A stretch of DNA of 64,000 nt, from assembly GCF_000013745.1 (NCBI RefSeq), contig NC_007925.1:248001-312000 (forward strand). Direction: 5' to 3'. Positions 16,504 through 25,089 of this stretch are shown in pieces. The position numbers were made by a program, and so were the translations under genes. This DNA comes from Rhodopseudomonas_A palustris_F. Lineage in GTDB: Bacteria; Pseudomonadota; Alphaproteobacteria; Rhizobiales; Xanthobacteraceae. Positions within the stretch are counted from its first letter, which is position 1. Every line of letters begins with the position of its first letter. The notes below the pieces were generated by a model. The model was not told the DNA's origin. It did not search any database and saw nothing but the letters and a program-made list of their open reading frames with translations.

Positions 16504-17805
16504 ATGACCCCGGACGATATCGCGGGCTTCTACGCCGAACGCGGCGACCTCAACCTCGACGACTACATCGAACTCGATTTCACTTTCGAATGCGCCGGCG
16601 ATCCGCGCGAGGCCGCGGCGCATCTGTGCAGCGAGCAATCCACCGCGCAGTGGCGCAGGGTCGGCGTCGACGAGGATTTTCGGCCGCGCTTCGCCGCCAA
16701 GGTGCTGTCGCTCGAGGCCATGCCGCGGCCCTCCGGCTTCAGCATCGCGGTGGAATGCGCCGCGACCGGCCCGGTGCATGCGGTGCGCGTCACCATCGCG
16801 CATCCGCACGGCAATTTCGGCCCCAAGCTGCCGAACCTGTTGTCGGCGGTGTGCGGCGAGGGGGTGTTCTTCTCGCCTGGGATTCCGCTGATCCGGCTCG
16901 AGGACATCCGCTTTCCGGATGGCTACCTCGCCGCGTTCCAGGGCCCGCAATTCGGCGTGCAGGGTTTGCGCGATCGACTGCAGGCGTTCGAGCGGCCGAT
17001 CTTCTTCGGCGTCATCAAGCCGAATATCGGCTTGCCGGCAGCCCCCTTCGCCGAGCTCGGCTACCAGAGCTGGAAAGGCGGGCTCGACATCGCCAAGGAC
17101 GACGAGATGCTGGCCGACGTCGACTGGTGCCCGCTCAGCGAGCGCGCCGCCGCACTCGGCGAGGCGAGACTTCGCGCCGAGCGCGAGACCGGCGTGCCAA
17201 AGATCTATCTCGCCAATATCACCGACGAGGTCGATCGGCTCGTTCCGCTGCACGATCTCGCGGTGGCGAACGGCGCCAATGCGCTGCTAGTCAACGCCAT
17301 GCCGGTCGGGCTGTCCGCGGTGCGGATGCTGCGCAAACACGCCACCGTGCCGCTGATCGCGCATTTTCCGTTCATCGCGGCGTTCAGCCGTCTCGCCGCC
17401 TACGGCATCCATTCCCGGGTGTTCACCAGGCTGCAGCGCTTGGCCGGATTCGACGTGGTGATCATGCCGGGCTTCGGGCCGCGGATGATGACGCCGGAGC
17501 ACGAAGTCCTTGATTGCGTGCGCGCCTGTCTGGAGCCGATGGGACCGATCAAGCCATGCCTGCCGGTGCCCGGCGGCAGCGATTCGGCGGCGACGCTGGA
17601 AGGCGTCTATCGCAAGGTCGGCAGCACCGATTTCGGCTTCGTGCCGGGCCGCGGCGTGTTCGGCCATCCGATGGGGCCGGCGGCCGGCGCCGCCTCGATC
17701 CGCCAGGCCTGGGACGCCATCGCGTCAGGCATTGCGGTCGCCGACCATGCCAAGACGCATCCGGAGCTGGCTGCGGCGTTGCAGGCGTTCGGCGCGAAGA
17801 AGTAA
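16504..17805 (+). CDS. Form IV RuBisCO-like protein (RLP)
   Basis: A 433-residue RuBisCO large-subunit homologue. K172 in IKPNIGL and the metal-site K198-D199-D200-E201 (IAKDDE) are kept, as is H287 (IAHF) and the phosphate-binding GRGVFGHPMG region (382-391). The loop-6 GKxxGE motif with its catalytic lysine is absent: the stretch 322-360 instead reads PRMMTPEHEVLDC to LPVPGGSDS. It therefore should not fix CO2. Related RLPs act as enolases or isomerases on methylthioribulose-1-phosphate-like substrates. R. palustris is known to have two RLPs; which one this matches, and its substrate, cannot be told here. Coupled to YjbQ upstream. Confidence 0.93.
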   Translation: MTPDDIAGFYAERGDLNLDDYIELDFTFECAGDPREAAAHLCSEQSTAQWRRVGVDEDFRPRFAAKVLSLEAMPRPSGFSIAVECAATGPVHAVRVTIAHPHGNFGPKLPNLLSAVCGEGVFFSPGIPLIRLEDIRFPDGYLAAFQGPQFGVQGLRDRLQAFERPIFFGVIKPNIGLPAAPFAELGYQSWKGGLDIAKDDEMLADVDWCPLSERAAALGEARLRAERETGVPKIYLANITDEVDRLVPLHDLAVANGANALLVNAMPVGLSAVRMLRKHATVPLIAHFPFIAAFSRLAAYGIHSRVFTRLQRLAGFDVVIMPGFGPRMMTPEHEVLDCVRACLEPMGPIKPCLPVPGGSDSAATLEGVYRKVGSTDFGFVPGRGVFGHPMGPAAGAASIRQAWDAIASGIAVADHAKTHPELAAALQAFGAKK

Positions 17806-17809
17806 GCTC

Positions 17810-17903
17810 GTAGGGTGGGTTAGGCGCGTAGCGCCGTAACCCACCATCATGCGCACGATGCGGAGCGGTGGGTTACGGCGCAAGAGCGCCTAACCCACCC
17901 TAC
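17810..17903. repeat. Long near-perfect inverted repeat
   Basis: GTAGGGTGGGTTAGGCGC at the left pairs with GCGCCTAACCCACCCTAC at the right, with an inner pair GGCGCTACG-like / CGTAACCCACC, making a 94-bp cruciform-capable element directly after the RLP stop codon. This type is a well-known dispersed repeat in Rhizobiales; only one copy is in this window. Confidence 0.8.
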
Positions 17904-17916
17904 GGATTGCGGACCG

Positions 17917-18228
17917 CTACCCGCGTCGCCGCAGATAGGGCCGCAGGATGCCGGCGACCAGGCCGAACGCGACCAACAGCCCGACGATCGGGATCCACAG
18001 CAGGAAGGCGCCGAGCAGCAGCACCAGGATCACCGCGAACACCACGCCGATCGTCAGCACCAGCCCGATCATGCCGAGCGGGCCGATCTTGGTGACGTAG
18101 ATCCGCTCGCTGAAGCTCTCGTGGAAAAAGTTGCGGTTGCGCGCCGGATCGTAGCCGGCGCCGGGCGGAATGATCTCCGGCTCGACGCGCGGCTGCTCGG
18201 CCTGCGGCTTTGGTGTTGGGTCGCTCAT
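17917..18228 (-). CDS. Small two-helix membrane protein, hypothetical
   Basis: 103 residues. A polar proline-rich N-terminus (MSDPTPKPQAEQPRVEPEII) is followed by two hydrophobic helices (about 50-73 and 76-93) and a basic end (PYLRRRG). The central FFHESFSERIYVTKIGPLGM is likely the conserved part. I know no functional assignment. It converges on the RLP gene across the inverted repeat and is upstream-adjacent (108 bp) to the end of the CoA-transferase gene on the same strand. Confidence 0.75.
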   Translation of the reverse strand: MSDPTPKPQAEQPRVEPEIIPPGAGYDPARNRNFFHESFSERIYVTKIGPLGMIGLVLTIGVVFAVILVLLLGAFLLWIPIVGLLVAFGLVAGILRPYLRRRG

Positions 18229-18336
18229 CGACGGCGTCCTTGCTGGCCGATCACGCAGAATGCGGCGGATCGCTCCAGCATAACCGTAATGACGCCCAAA
18301 GTCTGGCCGCGAATCGTCGCGCGCGGCGATCCGCGG

Positions 18337-19836
18337 TCAGCTCACCGGATGGATCGCGCGCAACGCCTCGTCGAGCAGATGCGGGGTGTGCTGGGCGGCG
18401 GAGCCGCGGCGCGCCCGGTCGAAATAATCCTGCAGCACCGGCTTGAAGCTCGGATGCGCGGTGTTTTCGATGATCACCTTGGCGCGTTGCCGCGGCGCCA
18501 GGCCGCGCAGATCGGCCAGGCCCTGCTCGGTGACCAGCACCTGGACGTCGTGCTCGGTGTGGTCGACATGGGTGACCATCGGCACGATCGACGACAGCGT
18601 GCCGTTCTTGGCGGTCGACGGCGTCATGAAGATCGACAGATAGGCGTTGCGGGCGAAGTCGCCGGAGCCGCCGATGCCGTTCATGATCCGGCTGCCGCGG
18701 ATATGGGTGGAATTGACGTTGCCGTAGATGTCGGCCTCGATCATGCCGTTCATCGAGATCACCCCGAGCCGTCGAATCACCTCCGGATGGTTGGAGATCT
18801 CCTGCGGCCGCAGCACCACGCGGTTTTTGTGCTGGGCGGTGTCGCGATTGAAGATCTCGGCCTTTTCGGCGCTGAACGACAGCGCGGTGGCGGAGGCGAA
18901 GGTCATCTTGCCGGAGCGGATCAGGTCGAGCATGCCGTCCTGCAGCACCTCGGTATAGGCGGTGAGCTGCTCGAACGGGCCGCTCTCCAGCCCGGCCATC
19001 ACCGCATTGGCGACGTTGCCGACGCCGGATTGCAGCGGCAGCAGTTCCGGCGGCAGCCGGCCACGGCGCACCTCGTGACCGAGGAAATCCAGGATATGCC
19101 CGGCGATCGCCTGCGAGGTTTGGTCGGGCGGCGAGAAGGTGTTGTTGCGATCCGGCGCGTGGGTTTCGACCACCGCGATCACCTTGCTGGTATCGCAGCG
19201 GAAGGTGGTTTCGCCGATGCGGTCGCCCGGCGTCACGATCGGGATCGGCTGCCGGTAGGGCGGCAGTTGAGTGCCGTAATAGATGTCGTGCATGCCCTGT
19301 AGCGCCGGATTGTGCCAGGAATTGACCTCGAGGATGATGCGGTCGGCGCGATCCAGCCAAGTCTTGTTGTTGCCGACCGAGGTGGTCGGCACCAGGCTGC
19401 CGTCGGGCAGGATTCCGGCGACTTCGACCACCGCGACGTCGAGATGGCCGAGGAAGCCGAACCAGACGAACTGCGCGACGTGGCTGAGATGGATGTCGAT
19501 GTAATCCATCGTTCCGGCGTTGATGCGTTCGCGGGTCACCGGGTCGGACTGATAGGGCAGCCGCAGCTCGATGCCGTCGACCTTGGCCAGCGCGCCGTCG
19601 AGTTCGGGGGCGGTGGAGGCGCCGGTCCACACCCCGATGCGGAACGGCTCGCCGCGGCCATGCGCGGCTTCGATATGCCGCGCCAGCGCCAGCGGGATCT
19701 CCTTGGGATAGCCGGAGCCGGTAAACCCGCTCATCCCGACATTGTCGCCGTGCTTCACCAGCGCTGCGGCGTCTTCGGCGGACATGATCTTGGAGCGAAG
19801 CGCGGCAGACATCACCCGGGAATCATGGCTCGGCAT
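18337..19836 (-). CDS. Acetyl-CoA hydrolase/transferase family protein (succinyl-CoA:acetate/propionate CoA-transferase type)
   Basis: A 499-residue class I CoA-transferase. The N-terminal ALRSKIMSAEDAAALVKHGDNVGMSGFTGSGYPKEIP, the GNNKTW motif, YTEVLQDGMLDLI (whose glutamate is the likely thioester-forming residue) and GSGDFARNA/NGIGGSGDF glycine-rich CoA site agree with the YgfH/AarC subfamily. It moves CoA between succinyl-CoA and acetate or propionate. Length is typical. A later ATG at 19812 is possible but less usual. A palindrome lies about 90 bp upstream. No fatty-acid genes are adjacent. Confidence 0.92.
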   Translation of the reverse strand: MPSHDSRVMSAALRSKIMSAEDAAALVKHGDNVGMSGFTGSGYPKEIPLALARHIEAAHGRGEPFRIGVWTGASTAPELDGALAKVDGIELRLPYQSDPVTRERINAGTMDYIDIHLSHVAQFVWFGFLGHLDVAVVEVAGILPDGSLVPTTSVGNNKTWLDRADRIILEVNSWHNPALQGMHDIYYGTQLPPYRQPIPIVTPGDRIGETTFRCDTSKVIAVVETHAPDRNNTFSPPDQTSQAIAGHILDFLGHEVRRGRLPPELLPLQSGVGNVANAVMAGLESGPFEQLTAYTEVLQDGMLDLIRSGKMTFASATALSFSAEKAEIFNRDTAQHKNRVVLRPQEISNHPEVIRRLGVISMNGMIEADIYGNVNSTHIRGSRIMNGIGGSGDFARNAYLSIFMTPSTAKNGTLSSIVPMVTHVDHTEHDVQVLVTEQGLADLRGLAPRQRAKVIIENTAHPSFKPVLQDYFDRARRGSAAQHTPHLLDEALRAIHPVS

Positions 19837-19925
19837 GGCAAATCCAATGTTGTGAAGGTTGCATCTCCGGGTGAGGTATCAAGCCTGGACAGACGCAACA
19901 ATCCCACCAAAGGAGGGCCTGATGC

Positions 19926-19940
19926 GGCAACAATGTTGCC
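19926..19940. promoter_or_regulatory. Perfect 15-bp palindrome upstream of the CoA-transferase gene
   Basis: GGCAACAATGTTGCC is a perfect dyad around a central A, 90 bp upstream of the start codon on the minus strand. A half-site GCAACAAT recurs near 19892 and AATGTTG near 19849, so three related half-sites lie in 90 bp. This looks like a transcription-factor operator; the regulator is not identifiable. Confidence 0.5.
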
Positions 19941-20030
19941 ATTAGAGGGTGGACTTGCCAAATTAACAGCCGTCGCTGCCGAATAGGCTTGGCGATGCCG
20001 CGCCGCCCGCGGTCGCCCGCGGTCGCGCTC

Positions 20031-21401
20031 TCAGCTCAGCGTCAGCTTGCGCCCGAACGGCTGCACCGCCGCCGTATGGGCTTCCGGCACCGCCCAAATG
20101 ACCGGGAAGCGCGGCCTGAAATTCGCCGGGCCTTCGAGGTCGGTCAGCACCACGGCGATGTCGGGGCGGTGCTTTCCCGCCTCCTCGAGCAAAGGCGTGA
20201 AATCGGTGCCGCCGCCGCCGGTAAACCCGATCTCGCGCAGATTGATCTTGCCCGGTTCGAACAGCGTCACGCTACGCACCTTGTCGTCGCCGATGATCAG
20301 GATCGAGCCGGCCTCCAGCCTGCGGCTGATCGACTCGATCTCGCGGGCGAATCGCTCCATCAGCTCGTCGGCGATCGAGCCGGAAACGTCGACGATCACC
20401 GCCAGCCGCGGCACGTTCTTGGTCGGGCTGAAGCCGGGCTCGAACGGCAGCCGGCGGTTCGGGCCGGCGCGGCCCTGATTGGCGATGTAGGAGCGCGACG
20501 GCCGCGACCAGGAGATGTCCGGCTTGCGCGCCAGTGCCCGCGCCAATTGGGTGCGCAGCATCTGCTCCCACGGTGTGCGGGTCTTCGGCAGGTCGGCGAT
20601 CAAGGTGCGCAGCATCGAGAACGCGCCGTCGCCGGCGTGGCCGCGCAAAATCCGTTCGCTCCATTCCCGCGCCGCGTCGGCCTCGGCCTCCGGCGCGCCC
20701 TGCGCCTCTTCGCTCGGCGCCAGATCCTGCTGGGTCTGGCCGCCGAGTTCGCGCACCTTGGAGGACTTCGGGCCGTCCTGGCGCGAACTCGGACGCTCCT
20801 GGGCGCCATCGTCTTTCGGCGCACCGTCGCCCTTTGCACCGCCCTCGGAAGCCTCGCCGCCGGATTGGCTGCGGCTGCCGGGCTTCTGCTGGCGGCCATT
20901 TTGCTGCTGTTCCTGGCGATCGTCGATCGCCCGATACAACTTCTCGACGTCCCATTCCAGCAACGCCGCTTCGACGTCCTGCTTCTGCGCCAACACCCGG
21001 CTGAGCAATTGATCGAGAAACACCGAGGACGCCGGCAGCCGCAGCCAGGTCAGGTGCCCGAGCGTCGAATTGACGATGGCGTCGGCGCAGATGTTGAACA
21101 GTTGCAGGTCGACGTCGCCGATCTGCCGACGCAGATCGAGGAAACGCTGCGGATGCCGCAGCGCGATGTGCATCACCTCATGCGCCACCAGCCCGACCTG
21201 ATCGGAGAGCGGCAGCACCTCGAACTCGACGCCGTAGAACACCGTGTTGCCGTCGGTCAGCACCGCCGGCGACTCGGCGTCGACCGGCAGATCCTGATGC
21301 TTGACCCACAACGCCAACCCTCCGGTGGAGGGCGCGAACTCCACCATGCGCTGGATCGCGCGGGTGCCGCGGTGCTGATACAGCACGTTGAGGTCAGGCA
21401 T
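20031..21401 (-). CDS. HExxH plus VWA-like domain protein (DUF2201 type)
   Basis: A 456-residue predicted cytosolic protein. The N-terminal part carries H74-E75-V-M-H78 (LVAHEVMHIALRHPQR), a zinc-metallopeptidase motif. A long low-complexity Q/G/S/E linker (about 165-245) leads to a C-terminal VWA-like domain with MIDAS residues: DVSGS near 338, the T of GGGGTDF near 399, and LTDLEG. This is the DUF2201 architecture. The start MPDLNVLYQHRGTRA at 21401 overlaps the upstream AAA+ gene by 8 bp, so it is translated with it. MoxR-VWA pairs act as chaperone-like machines; the client is unknown. Confidence 0.9.
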   Translation of the reverse strand: MPDLNVLYQHRGTRAIQRMVEFAPSTGGLALWVKHQDLPVDAESPAVLTDGNTVFYGVEFEVLPLSDQVGLVAHEVMHIALRHPQRFLDLRRQIGDVDLQLFNICADAIVNSTLGHLTWLRLPASSVFLDQLLSRVLAQKQDVEAALLEWDVEKLYRAIDDRQEQQQNGRQQKPGSRSQSGGEASEGGAKGDGAPKDDGAQERPSSRQDGPKSSKVRELGGQTQQDLAPSEEAQGAPEAEADAAREWSERILRGHAGDGAFSMLRTLIADLPKTRTPWEQMLRTQLARALARKPDISWSRPSRSYIANQGRAGPNRRLPFEPGFSPTKNVPRLAVIVDVSGSIADELMERFAREIESISRRLEAGSILIIGDDKVRSVTLFEPGKINLREIGFTGGGGTDFTPLLEEAGKHRPDIAVVLTDLEGPANFRPRFPVIWAVPEAHTAAVQPFGRKLTLS

Positions 21402-22500
21402 TCTGGCTTTCCCGGCGGCGGTGCTCGTCATAGCGATGATAGGACGGGCTCTCCAGGATCGCGGCCTCGAGCCCGCTGGACAGCGCGCGCTGCATCAACA
21501 GCTCCATTGCCAGGGTCTGGATCTCGCGGATCGGCAGCGGCACGCCGCGGATGTCGGGCAGTTGCTCGACGATTTCCAGCGCGCGGGCCAGCGTGCGGTC
21601 GTCGACGCAGGCGGCGAGCAGCCCGTAGGTCATGCCGTACAGCCCGTCGAGGCTCTTCGGCAGCAGCGCCGCAGTCTCCGGACCGGGGCGCGCCGCCAAC
21701 AGCCGGATCACGTCGGTGCCGGCCTGGATCTCGCGCAACACGCCGAAGAACTCCGCCGCGTTGGCGGCGCCGATGCGGCCCTGCACGAAGATCCGCTTGG
21801 TGGCGTCGGACAGGCTCGACTTCAGCACGTTGGAAATATCCTCCCAGCCGCGTGGGGACGCGCCGATCAGGTGCTCGCCGGCGAGCTGCGCCTGGGTGTC
21901 GTCGAGCTTGTCCGGGCGGATCTTCAGATAGGCCATCACCTCGGGGGCGAAATTGCGCTCCAGCGCGTGGGCCAGGAAGGCGTCGATCACGGTCTGCACG
22001 TTGAAGTGGAACATGCGGTCGGCGAGCGCGGTGCCCATGTCGTGGCTGATCGCGCCGTGGAACGAGGCGTTGCCGGCGGCGACCACCTGCCAGCCGTCCG
22101 GCAGTTGGTAGTTGCCGACGCGGCGGTCGAGGATCAGCGAATAGGCCGAGATCTGCAGCCGCTGGTCGGCGGCGGTCAATTCGTCAAGAAACAGGATGCC
22201 GTCGTGCTGATCCGGCGCGGGCAGGAATTCCGGCGGAAACCACACCGTCTTGGCGAGCGTGTCGTCGGCATAGATTGCGCCGCGGATGTCGACCGGTTCG
22301 ATCGTGGTCAGCCGCAGATCGACCAGCGGGATGCCGAAATGCTCCGCCACCTGGCGCACGATCGACGACTTTCCGACCCCGCGGGTGCCCCACAGCATCG
22401 AGGCGCGGCGGCGCAGAACGGGATCGCCGTATTGCTCGACTAAGGCCGCCTTGGCGCCGGCGATCGAGATCGGAGGAATGTTCATCGGATTACTGAGCAT
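21394..22500 (-). CDS. MoxR-type AAA+ ATPase
   Basis: 368 residues. Walker A is GTRGVGKSS (38-46), Walker B GILFLDELTAA (101-111), sensor-1 VVAAGNASFHGA, and an arginine-finger region DRMFHFNVQTV. The lid region ends near residue 290. GGAGG lies nine bases before the ATG at 22500, deciding that start over 22485. It overlaps the upstream membrane-protein gene by 11 bp and the downstream HExxH/VWA gene by 8 bp. MoxR ATPases usually work with a VWA partner in assembling or activating other proteins. Confidence 0.92.
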   Translation of the reverse strand: MLSNPMNIPPISIAGAKAALVEQYGDPVLRRRASMLWGTRGVGKSSIVRQVAEHFGIPLVDLRLTTIEPVDIRGAIYADDTLAKTVWFPPEFLPAPDQHDGILFLDELTAADQRLQISAYSLILDRRVGNYQLPDGWQVVAAGNASFHGAISHDMGTALADRMFHFNVQTVIDAFLAHALERNFAPEVMAYLKIRPDKLDDTQAQLAGEHLIGASPRGWEDISNVLKSSLSDATKRIFVQGRIGAANAAEFFGVLREIQAGTDVIRLLAARPGPETAALLPKSLDGLYGMTYGLLAACVDDRTLARALEIVEQLPDIRGVPLPIREIQTLAMELLMQRALSSGLEAAILESPSYHRYDEHRRRESQNA

Positions 22501-23638
22501 CGAGCAGGACCTCCGGTTCGGTGGGCTTTGGCTTCGGCGACGGCATTGCAGCGGTCGGGGCGGTAGGGGCGGTCGGCGGCGCGGGCAAGGTCGCCGGAGC
22601 GTTCGTTGCGGCGGTCGCCGGTGCGGGGTGCGACGGCAACCAGGCCGCGGCCTTGGAGCGCCGCGGCAGCGGCGGGATTTCCAACGGTGGGGTGTCGCGC
22701 ATGCCGAAGGCGGCGAACAACAACAGCGGCGGCGCCCCCATGATCAGCAGGTTGACCATGGAGTCCTTCGGGATCTCGACAAAAGTGAGCCCGGCGGCGC
22801 CGGCGATCAATGCGGCGAAGAACAACAGCGGGAGCGCGCGGCGCAGCGTCACACCCCAGCGCGCCCGGCGCAGCGTGTCGTGGAACACACAGGGCGGATG
22901 CGCCAGCGTCTTGCTGAGATGCGCGACGGTGCGCTGCAGCCTGGCCTCGACCTTCTCGCTCAGATGCGGCTCGCTGCCGCGCACCTTGAGCTTGCCGTTC
23001 CATCCGAGCTGGGTCTTGCGCAGCGGCCCCCAGGCCCAGCCGATCACCGCCAGCAGATCCTCCGGCAATTCGCAGCCGGGGGACTTCGGCACCAGATCGA
23101 TGTCGGCGGGATAACCCTTCACGGTAGGCGCGTGCAGGATCAACGTCAGGCCCTCGAACTCGGCCTCGCCGCGGGTCAATTCCATGCGCACATCCGGCTC
23201 GCCGCGCGACCACGCGGAATCGGCTGGAACGAGCCGGTAGCTCTGCGCGATCACACCCTCGTCGCCGCAGCGAAACTGCCGCTGCGGCGGCACGGTTTCG
23301 ATCCGCGCCAGCAAATCGCCGGGGTCGGCGCCCTCGGTGGTGAGCGTGGCTTTCAGCCCGGAGGCCAAGGTGACGGTTCGGGTCAGACGAAAGCTGCCGA
23401 TGCGTGGGTTTTCGAGCAGCAGGGTTTCGCAGGCTTCGGTCAGCACCGCTTCGTCGTCACCGCTGTGCGTGATCGGCTTGAACACCAACCGGCGATTCGA
23501 TCGATCGCTGGCTGCGAGATCGAGGTGGCGCTGGCGCCTTGTGAACGGCGCCATTAGGCCGAGGATCTCGTGATGTGTCAGAGGATGCGTCGGCTTGTCG
23601 AAGCGCGTTCCGCCGGTCAGTAGATTTGCTAAGCTCAT
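22490..23638 (-). CDS. Hypothetical membrane protein, first gene of the MoxR/VWA module
   Basis: 382 residues that I do not recognise. The N-terminal 265 residues are soluble and mixed alpha/beta (EILGLMAPFTRRQRHLDLAA; GCELPEDLLAVIGWAWGPLRKTQLGW). Two adjacent hydrophobic helices follow (about 268-290 and 297-315), then a Pro/Ala-rich C-terminal tail of low complexity. No signal peptide is seen, so the N-terminal domain is probably cytoplasmic. It overlaps the MoxR gene by 11 bp. As the only membrane protein of the three-gene set it is a candidate anchor or client of the MoxR/VWA machine. Confidence 0.82.
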   Translation of the reverse strand: MSLANLLTGGTRFDKPTHPLTHHEILGLMAPFTRRQRHLDLAASDRSNRRLVFKPITHSGDDEAVLTEACETLLLENPRIGSFRLTRTVTLASGLKATLTTEGADPGDLLARIETVPPQRQFRCGDEGVIAQSYRLVPADSAWSRGEPDVRMELTRGEAEFEGLTLILHAPTVKGYPADIDLVPKSPGCELPEDLLAVIGWAWGPLRKTQLGWNGKLKVRGSEPHLSEKVEARLQRTVAHLSKTLAHPPCVFHDTLRRARWGVTLRRALPLLFFAALIAGAAGLTFVEIPKDSMVNLLIMGAPPLLLFAAFGMRDTPPLEIPPLPRRSKAAAWLPSHPAPATAATNAPATLPAPPTAPTAPTAAMPSPKPKPTEPEVLLDAQ

Positions 23639-23808
23639 TCCCGTTCACCGAACCCCATTGCAATGGAGTCTGCTGGTTGGCAAACTCCGCCTGATGCAAG
23701 TCGATTCCAAGATTCTCTAGCACTGCGCCGTCCGCAACGTTACTCGCAGCAACGCCGATCGGTGTAGCTGCCGATGAGCAAATAGTAACCTTCGCCTTCA
23801 CATTTGCG

Positions 23809-24798
23809 TCATATCGCGGATGGAACGACAACGCGTCGTGACACCTGGCCGAGCTTGGCGAGGAAGGCGTCGTAGGCGTCGGTGACCTGGCCCAGTACTT
23901 CGAAATGCGGGAAAGCCCCGGTCTCGAAAATATCGATGGTCCAGTTCAGCCGGTTGGTGACGCGCTTCTTGTGGCGATAGTCGGTGAAGCTGCCCTTGGT
24001 GCCGTGCGACATCCACACCGGGACCTTCAAGGCCTGGTAGATCCGCAGGATGTCCTTGCTGAACATGTAGCCGGCGACGAAGTAGAAGGCGGCGTGTTCG
24101 GCGCCCGGCTGGTGCGCGGTGATGTAGTCGTAGTCGAGCAGCGGCTCGTCGATCTTCTTCGAGCCCCAGGCGCTTTCCAGAAACTTGCGCATCACCGGGC
24201 GCAGCGTAAGAAGTCCGAACACCCCGCGTTTCCACGAGGTCGCCTTCAAGCCGTCGAGCAACCAGCGCTTGCCCAGCGTGCTGTGCGTGGCGTCATCGCG
24301 GGCCTTGCCTTCGAAGCCGGTCGGGCTGATGAAGCCCAGCGAGCGGAACGCGTCCGGCGTTTCCACCGCGGCCCGGGCGAGGAATTCGCACGACAACGAC
24401 AACGCCAAGGCGTCGACCGGCGCGCCGCCGTGGCTGTCGCGCAACTTCTCGACCGCGGCGTGAATGGCGTCGGTCATGGTGCGCGCGGTGTAGTCGTGAT
24501 CGCTGCGCTCGGACTGACCGAAGCCGGGCAGATCGAGCGCGTACACTCGCCGTCTGCCGGCATAGAAATCATACAGCGGCTTGACTTCAAACGCCGAGCC
24601 CGCGGCGTTGATGCTGTGGATCAGCAACAGCGGCGTGGCACTGTCGCCGTCGCCCTCTGGACCCGCGGCGTATGTGGCGATGCGTCCCGCCACGCTGACG
24701 ATGTCGGTGCGCAGACCCGACAGCGGATTAGCCAAGTTGGGTCCCGTGTGGCCGGTCTTCGCCGCTCCGGCTTCACGAAGTGCTGTTGTCTCCGACAT
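23809..24798 (-). CDS. Alpha/beta-fold hydrolase
   Basis: 329 residues with an alpha/beta hydrolase core: LLLIHSINAAGSAFEVKPLYD (oxyanion region), YALDLPGFGQSERSD, a nucleophile elbow at LALSLSCEFLAR, and a late histidine in GAFPHFEVLGQVTDAY. The elbow reads S-L-S-C-E instead of the usual G-x-S-x-G, an acceptable but uncommon variant. The start at 24798 has GGAGAGG upstream. The substrate is unknown. The gap to the three-gene module is 170 bp, so it is probably a separate unit. The 290 bp upstream of it show no gene. Confidence 0.88.
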   Translation of the reverse strand: MSETTALREAGAAKTGHTGPNLANPLSGLRTDIVSVAGRIATYAAGPEGDGDSATPLLLIHSINAAGSAFEVKPLYDFYAGRRRVYALDLPGFGQSERSDHDYTARTMTDAIHAAVEKLRDSHGGAPVDALALSLSCEFLARAAVETPDAFRSLGFISPTGFEGKARDDATHSTLGKRWLLDGLKATSWKRGVFGLLTLRPVMRKFLESAWGSKKIDEPLLDYDYITAHQPGAEHAAFYFVAGYMFSKDILRIYQALKVPVWMSHGTKGSFTDYRHKKRVTNRLNWTIDIFETGAFPHFEVLGQVTDAYDAFLAKLGQVSRRVVVPSAI

Positions 24799-25089
24799 CT
24801 TGCGATCCTCTCCGAACAAAACCAATGATCACAAATGGCGCAAAGGCCGCAACAGTTCCCAAGCAGGAACGAGTCTTTTGCTGGTTTCGTCGTTTTGGTA
24901 TCACCTTACAGCGAGCCGCAGGCTAACTAACAGGATCGCGCGCGCAAGTGTCAGGCGCCGACAACACCGCGCCGCTCATTCCGTCAGTTTCGCGTGACAG
25001 CGACACGCGCCCTGTCGAAACGACGCCGGCAGAAGCCCGTAGAAATACGGCCCTGCCTGTCGTTGGTTTCGCGACGAGTCGCAGATCCG

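Noticed and set aside
17810..17903. Inverted repeat after the RLP gene as a terminator
   Set aside because: Arms are long and perfect but there is no T-tract; it belongs to a dispersed repeat type rather than being a dedicated terminator.
18121..19302. 393-codon plus-strand frame across the small membrane protein and CoA-transferase genes
   Set aside because: Overlaps two supported minus-strand genes and shows only antisense-like composition.
19989..22004. 671-codon plus-strand frame across the HExxH/VWA and MoxR genes
   Set aside because: Antisense to two overlapping genes with clear motifs.
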